A stretch of DNA of 64,000 nucleotides, from the NCBI RefSeq assembly GCF_000173655.1, contig NZ_ABZU01000006.1:62001-126000 (forward strand). The letters run 5' to 3'. A model generated the notes under the pieces. The model had not been told where the DNA came from. It saw only the letters and a program-made list of their open reading frames with translations, and searched no databases. Position numbers and translations under genes: made by a program. This DNA is from Corynebacterium amycolatum SK46 (lineage in GTDB: Bacteria > Actinomycetota > Actinomycetes > Mycobacteriales > Mycobacteriaceae). Of the stretch, positions 1 to 7,224 are shown piece after piece (position 1 is the first letter of the stretch; each line of letters begins with the position of its first letter).

Positions 1-699
1 GGTGAACCAAATCTCGGAGTAAGCGGTTTGCCAGAGGAGGAAGCCACTGAGCCGCTGTTCTCCGGAAGTGCGGATGACTAGATCGGGGTCCGGTTGCCCG
101 GATGTGTAGAGGCGGCGAGAAATGGCGTCGGTGGTGATGCGCTCCTCAAGCTCGGAAGCATCGATTCCCTCGGCGACTGATTCCCGGATGATTTTGCGTA
201 CTGCGTCGACGATTTCCTGCCGGCCGCCGTAGCCAACGGCGATGTTGACCTGGATGCCGGTGTTGTTCGCGGTGACTTCTTCGTCGTGGCGCAGTCGGGT
301 GGTCATTCTTTCCGGAAGGAGCTCAAGGTGGCCGACCATGCGCAGGCGCACGTCGTTAGGCGATTGTGCCAATTCGTCGACGACGTCGGCGATGATGTCG
401 AACAGTAATTCCAGCTCTTCGGGGTCGCGCCCGAGGTTTTCGGTGGAGAGCAGGTAGATGGTGACCAGCTCGATTTCCTGCTCGGCGCACCAGCCGACGA
501 ATTCTGCGATTTTTCGGGAGCCAACGCGGTGCCCGTGGCTGACGTCGGTGAATCCAGCCTCCCTCGCCCAGCGGCGGTTGCCATCGGCCATGATGGCAAC
601 GTGCTTGGGGCGAGGTTTTCCTTCTAGCTCTTGGGCTAGTTTGCGCTCGTAGAGCGGATACGCAATCCGCCGGAGTGAGGACGGCTGGTTTTCTTTCAC
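1..699 (-). CDS. uppS: Short-chain Z-isoprenyl diphosphate synthase (UppS family), partial
   Basis: A cis-prenyltransferase that condenses isopentenyl diphosphate onto an allylic diphosphate to make Z-prenyl chains for lipid carriers. I translated the minus strand from 699: the family signature HVAIMADGNRRWAR occurs near residues 34-47 and LVTIYLLSTENLGR follows; the open frame runs for 233 codons to the window edge with the pattern DLVIRTSGEQRLSGFLLWQ near its end. The C-terminus is missing because the window stops. The start is a GTG at 697-699, preceded by TAGAGT and a 7-nt spacer (707-712 on the plus strand read in reverse), so the mRNA is probably leaderless. Adjacency to the aromatic DAHP synthase is the corynebacterial arrangement known to me. 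It could equally be called a decaprenyl or farnesyl Z-synthase; product chain length cannot be read here. Confidence 0.9.
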   Translation of the reverse strand, partial: MKENQPSSLRRIAYPLYERKLAQELEGKPRPKHVAIMADGNRRWAREAGFTDVSHGHRVGSRKIAEFVGWCAEQEIELVTIYLLSTENLGRDPEELELLFDIIADVVDELAQSPNDVRLRMVGHLELLPERMTTRLRHDEEVTANNTGIQVNIAVGYGGRQEIVDAVRKIIRESVAEGIDASELEERITTDAISRRLYTSGQPDPDLVIRTSGEQRLSGFLLWQTAYSEIWFT

Positions 700-737
700 A
701 TATGTAACTCTACCCAATGGGCACGGCCACTTTGTGC

Positions 738-1829
738 TTAGTCACGTGCCTGCCGACGCTTCCGGACTTCTGCCGCAAGCGTACGCAGCAGCCGGTCGGT
801 GGTTTCCCAATCCATGCACGCATCGGTGACGGACTTGCCGTATACGAGGCCCTTACGACCATCGGTAATTTTTTGCGCACCGGCTTCGAGGAAGGACTCC
901 ATCATGATGCCGGTGATGCGCTCGTCGCCGCCCCCGATGAGCTTGCCGAGCTCCTCAACGACCTCGGCCTGGCGTACCTCGGATTTTCCGGAATTGGCGT
1001 GGGAGGCATCCACCATGATGCTGACGGTTTGCTCGGACTTGTTCAGGCGAGCTTCGGCGTCGTTAAGCGATTCTTCGTCCCAGTTCGGGCCGGAGGTGCC
1101 GCCGCGGAGGATGAGGTGACAGTTGTGGTTGCCGGCGGTTTCGACGACGGCTGCGCGGCCCTGATCGTTCATGCCGAAGAAGAAGTGTGGATTAGCTGCG
1201 GAGACCAGCGAGTCCACGGCGACCTGGACGTTGCCGTCGGTGCCGTTTTTGAAGCCGATGGGCATGGAAAGTCCGGAAGCGAGCTGGCGGTGGACCTGCG
1301 ACTCCGTGGTGCGCGCACCAATTGCACCCCAGGAGACGGCGTCGGCGATGTATTGAGGGCTGTTGGGTTCGAGGAATTCAGCTCCGGCGGGCAGGCCGGT
1401 GCGCAGGACCTCGATGAGTACCTCGCGGGCCATGTGCAGGCCCTTGTTGATTTTGAAGGAGCTATCCAGGTCGGGGTCGTTGATGAGTCCCTTCCAGCCG
1501 ACGGTGGTGCGCGGCTTTTCGAAGTAGACACGCATGACGACCAGCAGGTCCTCGTCGAGCTCATCGGCGGTGGCCTTGAGGCGGCGGGCGTAGTCGATGG
1601 CGGCCTCGGGGTCGTGAATGGAGCACGGGCCGACAACGACCAGCAGGCGATCGTCCTCGCGGGCGATGACGCGGGCGATGTCGAGTCGCGACTGCTCTAC
1701 CTCGTTAACCAGGCTCGGCGTCAGTGGCTGTTTGGCCATGACCTCTTCTGGGGAGGGCAGGTCGTGGAAGGCTACGACGCGGCGGTTCGCGGTCGAGGCG
1801 GGGGCTTCGAGGGAAGTTGGAGGGGTCAT
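738..1829 (-). CDS. aroF: 3-deoxy-7-phosphoheptulonate (DAHP) synthase, class I
   Basis: Condenses phosphoenolpyruvate and erythrose 4-phosphate, the first step of the shikimate pathway. Class I AroF/AroG/AroH motifs are visible: GPCSIHDPEAAIDYA near residue 78, the metal and PEP-binding stretches GLPAGAEFLEP and GARTTESQVHR, and DASHANSGK with GIMMESFLEAGAQ toward the C-terminus. Length 363 residues fits the family. The frame is open up to an ATG at 1871, but ATG 1829 gives the usual N-terminus and follows an AAAGAG-like ribosome site. A leader peptide rich in Trp, Phe and Tyr and a terminator hairpin lie upstream (1893-2026), so expression is likely attenuated by charged aromatic tRNAs. I use the symbol aroF because the C. 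glutamicum gene next to uppS carries that name; the class is certain, the paralog name less so. Confidence 0.93.
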   Translation of the reverse strand: MTPPTSLEAPASTANRRVVAFHDLPSPEEVMAKQPLTPSLVNEVEQSRLDIARVIAREDDRLLVVVGPCSIHDPEAAIDYARRLKATADELDEDLLVVMRVYFEKPRTTVGWKGLINDPDLDSSFKINKGLHMAREVLIEVLRTGLPAGAEFLEPNSPQYIADAVSWGAIGARTTESQVHRQLASGLSMPIGFKNGTDGNVQVAVDSLVSAANPHFFFGMNDQGRAAVVETAGNHNCHLILRGGTSGPNWDEESLNDAEARLNKSEQTVSIMVDASHANSGKSEVRQAEVVEELGKLIGGGDERITGIMMESFLEAGAQKITDGRKGLVYGKSVTDACMDWETTDRLLRTLAAEVRKRRQARD

Positions 1830-1892
1830 CTGAGGTCTCTTTTCTCTGAGCAGTTTTTGTAAGCTACGCATGTTTTTGGCTGTAGATACGAC

Positions 1893-1929
1893 AAAAGGCA
1901 GCGCCCCTATTGGTGGGGCTACTGCCTTT
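1893..1929 (-). terminator. Attenuator terminator hairpin upstream of aroF
   Basis: Read on the minus strand, AAAGGCAG-TA-GCCCC pairs across a 7-nt loop with GGGGC-G-CTGCCTTT and ends in TTTT. It lies between the leader peptide stop (1973) and the aroF start (1829), where a terminator would otherwise prevent expression. Upstream, GTGACGATT (1976-1984) is perfectly complementary to AATCGTCAC (1949-1957), and GGCTCCGG of the leader region pairs with CCGGAGCC before the terminator, giving alternative folds expected of ribosome-mediated attenuation. Confidence 0.8.
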
Positions 1930-1972
1930 GGCTCCGGTTGGTGGCGACGTGACGATTAGCCGCCGGCTGTGA

Positions 1973-2026
1973 CTAAATCGTCACTGCCTCCGGAGCCTTC
2001 GAAAAATAAAATCGCCACATACGCAT
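1973..2026 (-). CDS. aroR: Aromatic leader peptide (AroR-like) of the aroF attenuator
   Basis: A 17-codon reading frame on the minus strand encodes MRMWRFYFSKAPEAVTI and stops at TAG 1973-1975. Four of its first eight residues are aromatic (W, F, Y, F), the hallmark of an attenuator peptide that makes a ribosome stall when Phe, Tyr or Trp is scarce. The ATG at 2026 is preceded by TACAGT and a 7-nt spacer (2027-2033), suggesting a leaderless mRNA beginning at the start codon; no ribosome site is seen. Its stop codon lies inside the stem that begins the alternative fold. A leader gene called aroR with the same job is known upstream of aroF in C. glutamicum; that this is its ortholog is inference from position and composition. 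It is too short for ordinary gene callers. Confidence 0.8.
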   Translation of the reverse strand: MRMWRFYFSKAPEAVTI

Positions 2027-2149
2027 GTGCTTGACTGTAGCGCATCGCCTAGAATCCCGCAATTCGAACTCCAAATCCCGCCACGTGGGATACAATCAGG
2101 GGCGCACAACTACCCGTCGTAAAGCGGCGCGCACATGCCTTGACGTTAA

Positions 2150-2434
2150 CTACTCCGCTTCACGACGCTGCTCTGCTGCAGCCATCGCCTTATCCACGGC
2201 CTCGGAATCGAAGGGATCCATGCCGTGCGCCTCGGCGAACTTCCGGCGAGCGGCCAAGCGCTTCGCGCGGCGCGAGAGGTCCCAACCGAGAGCCAGGATG
2301 ACGATGAGCAAAACGACAATGATGAGCAGGCCAACAGGAGAGGCCTTACCGAAGTCAGCACCCCGCGGACCAGTGGGGTTCTGCGCCAGGAAAATTGTCG
2401 TGCGAGCCGCCAAGGCATCGAAGCTTTCAATCAT
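2150..2434 (-). CDS. Small single-pass membrane protein (Rv1081c-like)
   Basis: A 94-residue protein of unknown function. One hydrophobic segment, roughly residues 33-51 (GLLIIVVLLIVILALGW), is followed by a strongly basic cytoplasmic stretch (SRRAKRLAARRK) and an acidic-basic helix to the end. It lies 27 bp downstream of mca on the same strand, the same arrangement as Rv1081c and mca in mycobacteria, so it probably shares a transcript with mca. No enzymatic motif is visible. Confidence 0.75.
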   Translation of the reverse strand: MIESFDALAARTTIFLAQNPTGPRGADFGKASPVGLLIIVVLLIVILALGWDLSRRAKRLAARRKFAEAHGMDPFDSEAVDKAMAAAEQRREAE

Positions 2435-2461
2435 GAGTTCCAGCTTAGCGTTAATTCCGGA

Positions 2462-3331
2462 CTATTCCGCGTCGGGGTCAATACCGGCGAAGAGATCGGT
2501 CTCTGGCAGCTCGGTCTGCACGCGAGTGCGGGCAAGCTCAAACTCTTCGGTCGGCCAAACGCGCTGCTGAATGTCCACTGGCACTGCGAAGAATGGCCCG
2601 TTCGGATCGATCTGCGTGGCGTGCGCCAGCAGCGCCTGATCCCGCTGCTGGAAGTAATCGCCGCACTCAACCTGCGTGGTCACGCGGGTCATGATGTCGC
2701 CGGGAGTCTTAGTCCAGCGGCGGAAGGACTCGGCCAGAGGACTTTCCAAGCCGTTGTCGCGGTAGTAGTTGTCCAGCGCGATGAGGCGCGCCTTGATGAA
2801 ACCGTGGGTGTAGTAGAGCTTGGAAATCTCCCATGGCTCACCGAGCTCGGGGTACTTATCCGTCCCGGACTCCAGCCACGCGCGCATGGACACGATATGG
2901 GTCATGATGTGATCCGGGTGTGGGTAGCCACCGTTTTCGTCGTAAGTAATGACGACATGCGGACGGAACTCGCGGATTGCCCGGATGAGAGGCTTGGTCG
3001 CATCCTCGACCGATTGGCGAGCAAACACGCCATGCGACAGCACCGGCACCGGGTTGCCCGCAGGCAGACCGGAGTCGGTGAAGCCGAGCCACTCATGTTC
3101 AACACCGAGAACCTCAGCGGCTGCAGCCATTTCGTGGACGCGCACTGCGGCGATATTCTCCCGCACCTCCGGCCGATCCATCGCCGGGTTGAGAATGCTA
3201 CCGGCCTCACCGCCGGTGCAGGTCACCACTTTGACGCGATGCCCTTCCGCCGCATATCGGGCCATTGTTGCGGCGCCCTTGCTCGATTCGTCATCAGGAT
3301 GAGCGTGAATTGCCATCAGACGAAGTGCCAA
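2462..3331 (-). CDS. mca: Mycothiol S-conjugate amidase
   Basis: Zn-dependent amidase that cleaves mycothiol-toxin conjugates into a mercapturic acid, which is exported, and GlcN-Ins, which is recycled. The LmbE/PIG-L fold motif AHPDDESS is at residues 10-17 and the second metal motif HPDH occurs near residue 140 (GGYPHPDHIMTH). Length 289 matches Mca rather than the deacetylase MshB. The start is a TTG at 3331, chosen because ALRLMAIHAHPDD aligns with the N-terminus of known Mca proteins; an internal ATG at 3316 is the alternative. GGGAG lies about 12 nt upstream. Its presence marks the organism as a mycothiol-producing actinobacterium. Confidence 0.93.
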   Translation of the reverse strand: MALRLMAIHAHPDDESSKGAATMARYAAEGHRVKVVTCTGGEAGSILNPAMDRPEVRENIAAVRVHEMAAAAEVLGVEHEWLGFTDSGLPAGNPVPVLSHGVFARQSVEDATKPLIRAIREFRPHVVITYDENGGYPHPDHIMTHIVSMRAWLESGTDKYPELGEPWEISKLYYTHGFIKARLIALDNYYRDNGLESPLAESFRRWTKTPGDIMTRVTTQVECGDYFQQRDQALLAHATQIDPNGPFFAVPVDIQQRVWPTEEFELARTRVQTELPETDLFAGIDPDAE

Positions 3332-3577
3332 TTGAAGTCACTCCCGCTACTATCTCAGTCCGTGCTTTCTGGCCGAGGTCGGACCCCTTCGACCGCAACG
3401 CCGCTACTACAGCACCGTTTCAATACCGTCCCACTATAGCGCCGCGGCATCATATGACCACACAGCATCGCTACTCGGTGGAACGACATAGCAGCAGGAC
3501 ACCGCGCCACACCAGAAAGATTGTTTAACTGTCAACATTTTACCATGTCGACCGGGAACTCCGATAGGCTAAAAAGC

Positions 3578-4045
3578 ATGGCTGAAAGTTCGGAGCGAAA
3601 TACCCGAAATACCGCAGCGCCTAACGGGCAGCGCGAGCGCTATGGGGACAACAGTCGCACTCTTCCCGCAAAGCTGGTCGTTATCGCGATTGTTGGCATG
3701 CTCGTCATCGCCGGCGCGTACATCTTCGTTCAGATGAACCGCGTCTCTGCCCCAGATGTCTCTGCAACACAGGCGGGCTGGAGCCGCACTCCCGGCAAGG
3801 AGGATGAGCAGTTTATCTTCACGCTCGATGTCACTCGTGAAAAGCCGGAACTGGACAGTTACTGCATCATCTACGCGCTGAACTATGACCTGGCGGAGGT
3901 CGGTCGACGCGATGTCTTTGTCCCTGGTGGCGGACCTGAGACGGTGCGCATGGATGTTCCCATTGCCACCCGTGAATTGGCCGTCGCAGGCGATGTTTAT
4001 GGCTGCTCCACCGACATTCCGGAGTTACTCGCACCTGCGAAGTAA
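3578..4045 (+). CDS. DUF4307-like membrane-anchored protein
   Basis: A 155-residue protein with a short polar N-terminus, one transmembrane segment near residues 32-50 (KLVVIAIVGMLVIAGAYIF) and an extracytoplasmic beta-rich domain holding two Cys residues (SYCIIYAL and VYGCSTD) that could pair. Size, topology and position between mca and greA fit the actinobacterial DUF4307 family; function is unknown. ATG 3578 is preferred over in-frame starts at 3521 and 3545 because TAGGCT sits 7 nt before it, the leaderless pattern seen repeatedly here. It is divergent from mca across a 246-bp region in which I see only promoter-like sequence. Confidence 0.65.
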   Translation: MAESSERNTRNTAAPNGQRERYGDNSRTLPAKLVVIAIVGMLVIAGAYIFVQMNRVSAPDVSATQAGWSRTPGKEDEQFIFTLDVTREKPELDSYCIIYALNYDLAEVGRRDVFVPGGGPETVRMDVPIATRELAVAGDVYGCSTDIPELLAPAK

Positions 4046-4124
4046 CCTCCTTTCGCTACCTGGGATTGAGCGCATCGACGGCACGTCGTAAAGCGTGTGC
4101 GACAACACTCCGACGTGCCTGTTA

Positions 4125-4152
4125 TTGCCATGTGGCGAGACAGTGCTATCCT
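4125..4152 (+). promoter_or_regulatory. Promoter of greA
   Basis: TTGCCA (4125-4130) and TATCCT (4147-4152) are separated by 16 bp, a good sigma-A type promoter about 65 bp upstream of the greA start codon. Confidence 0.6.
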
Positions 4153-4165
4153 GTGACGCAGCCGA

Positions 4166-4187
4166 CGGCCCCACGCGGGCCGCTTTT
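4166..4187 (+). terminator. Terminator-like hairpin in the greA leader
   Basis: CGGCCC (4166-4171) pairs with GGGCCG (4177-4182) across a 5-nt loop and is followed by CTTTTG. It sits between the predicted promoter and the greA ribosome site, so it could terminate part of the transcripts early. In E. coli, greA has a leader terminator through which it limits its own expression; similarity of mechanism here is inference. Confidence 0.5.
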
Positions 4188-4218
4188 GTATTAAATAGCC
4201 AAAAACACAGGAGGAACC

Positions 4219-4731
4219 ATGACTGAGGCAAAGAACAATAGCCCATGGCTCACCCAGGAGTCCTACGACAAGCTCAAGTCCGAGCTTGAGGCGCTATACG
4301 AAAACCGCCCGGTCATCGCCGCTGAGATTAATGAGCGCCGCGAAGAGGGCGATTTGAAGGAAAACGCCGGCTACGATGCCGCCCGCGAGCAGCAGGGACA
4401 GGAAGAGGCACGCATCCGTTACCTCGAAGATCTGCTGCAGCGCGCCACTGTCGGCGAGATTCCGCAGGAGTCCGGTGTGGCTCTGGTCGGCACCGTGGTC
4501 CACGTCTACTACGACGGCGACGAGGACGACACCGAGACCTTCCTCATCGGTACCCGCGGCGCTGACTCCTCCAATCCGAACCTGGAGACCTACTCCACCG
4601 ATTCCCCGCTGGGTAAGGCTCTGGTCGGCGCTAAGGAGGGCGAGACCCGCACTTACACTTCCCCGAGCGGCGACGAAGTGTCGGTCACTGTGATCAAGGC
4701 TGAGCCTTACAACCCGGAGATGGACGCCTAA
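4219..4731 (+). CDS. greA: Transcription elongation factor GreA
   Basis: Rescues backtracked RNA polymerase by stimulating transcript cleavage in the secondary channel. The N-terminal coiled coil carries the acidic tip signature [18 protein letters not shown] (near residues 41-58), and the C-terminal FKBP-like domain ends with [12 protein letters not shown]. Length 170 is close to the usual 158-164 with an actinobacterial insertion in the C-domain. AGGAGGA lies 7 nt before the ATG at 4219, a strong ribosome site. A promoter and a terminator-like hairpin lie in its leader. It converges on the alpha/beta hydrolase with only 5 bp between stop codons. Confidence 0.97.
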   Translation: MTEAKNNSPWLTQESYDKLKSELEALYENRPVIAAEINERREEGDLKENAGYDAAREQQGQEEARIRYLEDLLQRATVGEIPQESGVALVGTVVHVYYDGDEDDTETFLIGTRGADSSNPNLETYSTDSPLGKALVGAKEGETRTYTSPSGDEVSVTVIKAEPYNPEMDA

Positions 4732-4736
4732 AGGGG

Positions 4737-5621
4737 CTACGCTGCCTCAACCCAGGCGGCAACTTCGGGCCACAGTGCCCGATTCTTGGACCGATAGAAG
4801 CCCATATGGCCTATCGGTCCATTTTTTGTGCCCTCTCCCGCTTCAATATCGCGCTTTACGACGTCACACTGCACAGCCTGATCGGTCAAAACGTCGACTG
4901 CCGGTCGATTGGCCCACAGATCGTCGGTGAATACGACCGACAGCAGCGGACCGGTGGCCTGTTTAAAACGCTCGGCGAGATTGAACTCCGGATCAGCGAA
5001 GAAGTATCCCGGTTTCCTCGTCCATGTGCTCCACTGAGTCATCACACCAACCGGAATTATCTTGCCTATCCCCAACGAATCGATTGGCACATATCCCAAA
5101 AGTCGTGAGCACACTGGGCTGACGATATTGAAGATTGTCCAGACCTTCGCGCGCTCAGCTGCCGTCTTGACTGTCCGGGTAATGCCCGCGTGACTGGCAA
5201 TCATGGCCATGGCATCGACGGGCTCCTCCGCTTGCGTGGCCAGCATGCCATGAGCACCAACAGAGTGCCCAATAGCGACACGTTTGGCGTTCGGAAACCT
5301 CTCCTTCAGCGCAGCAGTCGCCGCCGGAACATCGTAGAGAATCCAGTCGCTCATTCGGATGGTGCGGTCGCGCTTGGCATCGCCGGTCGCTGACTCACCG
5401 GTGCCGCGGAAGTCGTAGATGAGGGCTGGCCAACCGTGTTCGGCGAGATAGATGGCGAACTTTCGGTAGAGATTCATATCCACACCAGTCGCTGGATGGA
5501 GAGCTATGGCTTTGGTGACCGAGGATTCGTCGGTAAGCGGCAGTACCCACTGCCCCGCCAGGGCGACCCCGTCGGAACAGGTGATGCTTGCCGGTTCGGT
5601 GCGATGCTTCGTCTCAGGCAT
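4737..5621 (-). CDS. Alpha/beta hydrolase family protein
   Basis: A 294-residue serine hydrolase-like protein of unknown substrate. The nucleophile elbow GHSVGAHG lies near residue 118; YDFRGTGES (near 68) supplies the oxyanion region; an acidic residue in VVFTDDLWA and a late His in GPIGHMGFY complete a plausible Ser-Asp-His triad. The pattern resembles the predicted hydrolase group of COG4757. No signal peptide is seen. It stands alone on the minus strand between convergent greA and the Bax inhibitor-like gene, separated from the latter by a terminator. Confidence 0.75.
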   Translation of the reverse strand: MPETKHRTEPASITCSDGVALAGQWVLPLTDESSVTKAIALHPATGVDMNLYRKFAIYLAEHGWPALIYDFRGTGESATGDAKRDRTIRMSDWILYDVPAATAALKERFPNAKRVAIGHSVGAHGMLATQAEEPVDAMAMIASHAGITRTVKTAAERAKVWTIFNIVSPVCSRLLGYVPIDSLGIGKIIPVGVMTQWSTWTRKPGYFFADPEFNLAERFKQATGPLLSVVFTDDLWANRPAVDVLTDQAVQCDVVKRDIEAGEGTKNGPIGHMGFYRSKNRALWPEVAAWVEAA

Positions 5622-5688
5622 GGTTCAAAGGTATGTCACCGCACACCCGGGTTTAATGCGAATCGAGAAATCAGCTCTTCAGATAAGA

Positions 5689-5732
5689 GAAAGCGCCAGC
5701 CAACCCGCAATAACGGGCTAACCGGCGCTCGT
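5689..5732 (-). terminator. Rho-independent terminator after the Bax inhibitor-like gene
   Basis: The outer stem AGCGCC/GGCGCT encloses a second stem CCCG/CGGG. On the minus strand it is followed by TTTCTCTTATCT, so it ends the transcript of the gene at 5755-6582. Confidence 0.7.
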
Positions 5733-5754
5733 GCGTTAGTTAGTTTTCTAGCGC

Positions 5755-6582
5755 TTAGTCCCTGAAGTAGGACAGCAGACGCAGAATCTCGGTGTAGAGC
5801 CAGACCAGGGTCACGGCCAGGCCGAGGGCCACACCCCAGGCGTACTGAGCCGGAGCCCCAGCGCGGACCAGGCGGTCAGCCTGATCAAAGTCAATCAGGA
5901 AGCTGAAGGCTGCCAGACCGATGCAGACTAGCGAGAAGATAATCGACAGCATGCCGCCGTCACGCAGCGGGAAGCCCAGGCCGAATAGGGACAGCACCAG
6001 ATTGCCCAACATAAGGACCAGGACACCGATCAGAGCCGCACTCATGAAACGGGTGAACTTCGGGGTCACGCGGATAGCGCCCGACTTGTAGACGAAGAGC
6101 ATACCGATGAAGACACCCAAGGTCGCCAGCACTGCCTGCATAATCAGCGCACCAGCAGCAACACCCTGAATAGGAGCGGTGAACATGAAGCTGATACCAC
6201 CGACAAAAAGCCCCTCAAAGGCCGCGTAGGTCAGGGTGACTGGAGCGGAGCCGTACTTCTTACCGAAGGTAGAAACCAAAATAGTAATCAGGCCGCCGAT
6301 GGCACCGACAATGGTCAGAATCATAGCCAGTTGAGTGGAGACACTGACGGCAATGAAGAAGTTGACTGCAGCCAAAACGATGATGGTTGCCAGCGTGATG
6401 CCGGTCTTGGAAACGACATCATCAACCGTCATCGGACGGTAGTCGGCGGCAACCTGCGACTGGTACGGGTTATCCCCGAAATCAGCGCCCATCTGACCTT
6501 GGCCGTAGTGTTGTGCGCCCGCCTGTCCGCGGGCGACGGTCTTAGTAAGTGAACTGAATGCAGGATTGCTGCTTTCGCGCAC
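5755..6582 (-). CDS. Bax inhibitor-1/YccA family membrane protein
   Basis: A 275-residue integral membrane protein with about seven hydrophobic segments after a polar N-terminal tail of roughly 55 residues. The family-typical C-terminal half is visible (ISFMFTAPIQGVAAGAL, LIDFDQADRLV, and LYTEILRLLSYFRD at the end, with the paired Asp residues of the BI-1 pH-sensing core). Actinobacterial members are annotated as BI-1/YccA; the physiological substrate, perhaps calcium or protons, is not established. Single gene, divergent from the acidic protein at 6821. Confidence 0.85.
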   Translation of the reverse strand: MRESSNPAFSSLTKTVARGQAGAQHYGQGQMGADFGDNPYQSQVAADYRPMTVDDVVSKTGITLATIIVLAAVNFFIAVSVSTQLAMILTIVGAIGGLITILVSTFGKKYGSAPVTLTYAAFEGLFVGGISFMFTAPIQGVAAGALIMQAVLATLGVFIGMLFVYKSGAIRVTPKFTRFMSAALIGVLVLMLGNLVLSLFGLGFPLRDGGMLSIIFSLVCIGLAAFSFLIDFDQADRLVRAGAPAQYAWGVALGLAVTLVWLYTEILRLLSYFRD

Positions 6583-6820
6583 GTCGTCCTTCTTTCTTCT
6601 CTCTCAGTTTTCTTACACATTAGGGAATCAGGCTCACGTGTGTACGTTTGCCCACACTGACTACAACGGTCGAATTCGAGGTATTGTTCCCAACCCTGAA
6701 AAACAGTTAGTATCAAGGTAATTCCTCGCCTGCTGGCGGTGATTTTGTAATCGCGGAAACACTCACAGTCGCCAGGCGTGGGCACCACTTGAGTGATTAC
6801 GAAACAGGAGGTTGGTCAAG

Positions 6821-7153
6821 ATGTCTGATGGCCTTGACTACGATCCGGATACCACTGGTGATTTCGACGAGACCACGCTCGATGGCTCAGAGGGACTCGA
6901 TGGCGACTTCCTCACCGGTGACGGCGAGAATTATGTAATGGATACGCCGGACCGCTGGCGGGGCGTTTCTCCGCATGACACTCTCGGCAAGCGGTTGGCC
7001 GAGGAAAAGCCGGACATCGATGTCGACGATGATTTGGATGATGACCCGGAGATGCGCTACGGCGATGTCGATGGTCACGAACCGTTCGAGTTCGGCAACG
7101 ATGGCCCGCGCGACCCGGATCGCAACCGTCGGATGGGCTGGACTACCTACTAG
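6821..7153 (+). CDS. Acidic DUF5709-like protein
   Basis: A 110-residue, extremely Asp/Glu-rich soluble protein. The central stretch SPHDTLGKRLAEEKPD resembles the conserved core of DUF5709, common in actinobacteria and of unknown function; the rest is low complexity and probably disordered. ATG 6821 is chosen because AGGAGG ends 9 nt before it; an in-frame TTG at 6812 would lie on top of that site. No partner gene is apparent. Confidence 0.7.
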   Translation: MSDGLDYDPDTTGDFDETTLDGSEGLDGDFLTGDGENYVMDTPDRWRGVSPHDTLGKRLAEEKPDIDVDDDLDDDPEMRYGDVDGHEPFEFGNDGPRDPDRNRRMGWTTY

Positions 7154-7224
7154 AGTTTTCTAAGTTTTAGTAGTTTTGCCAAATTTACTATCTCGGGGTG
7201 CCTCGCAACAGTAGTATCTGTGCC

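Noticed and set aside
717..1862. Long plus-strand open frame opposite aroF
   Set aside because: It is the shadow of a highly conserved enzyme on the minus strand and has no recognisable motifs.
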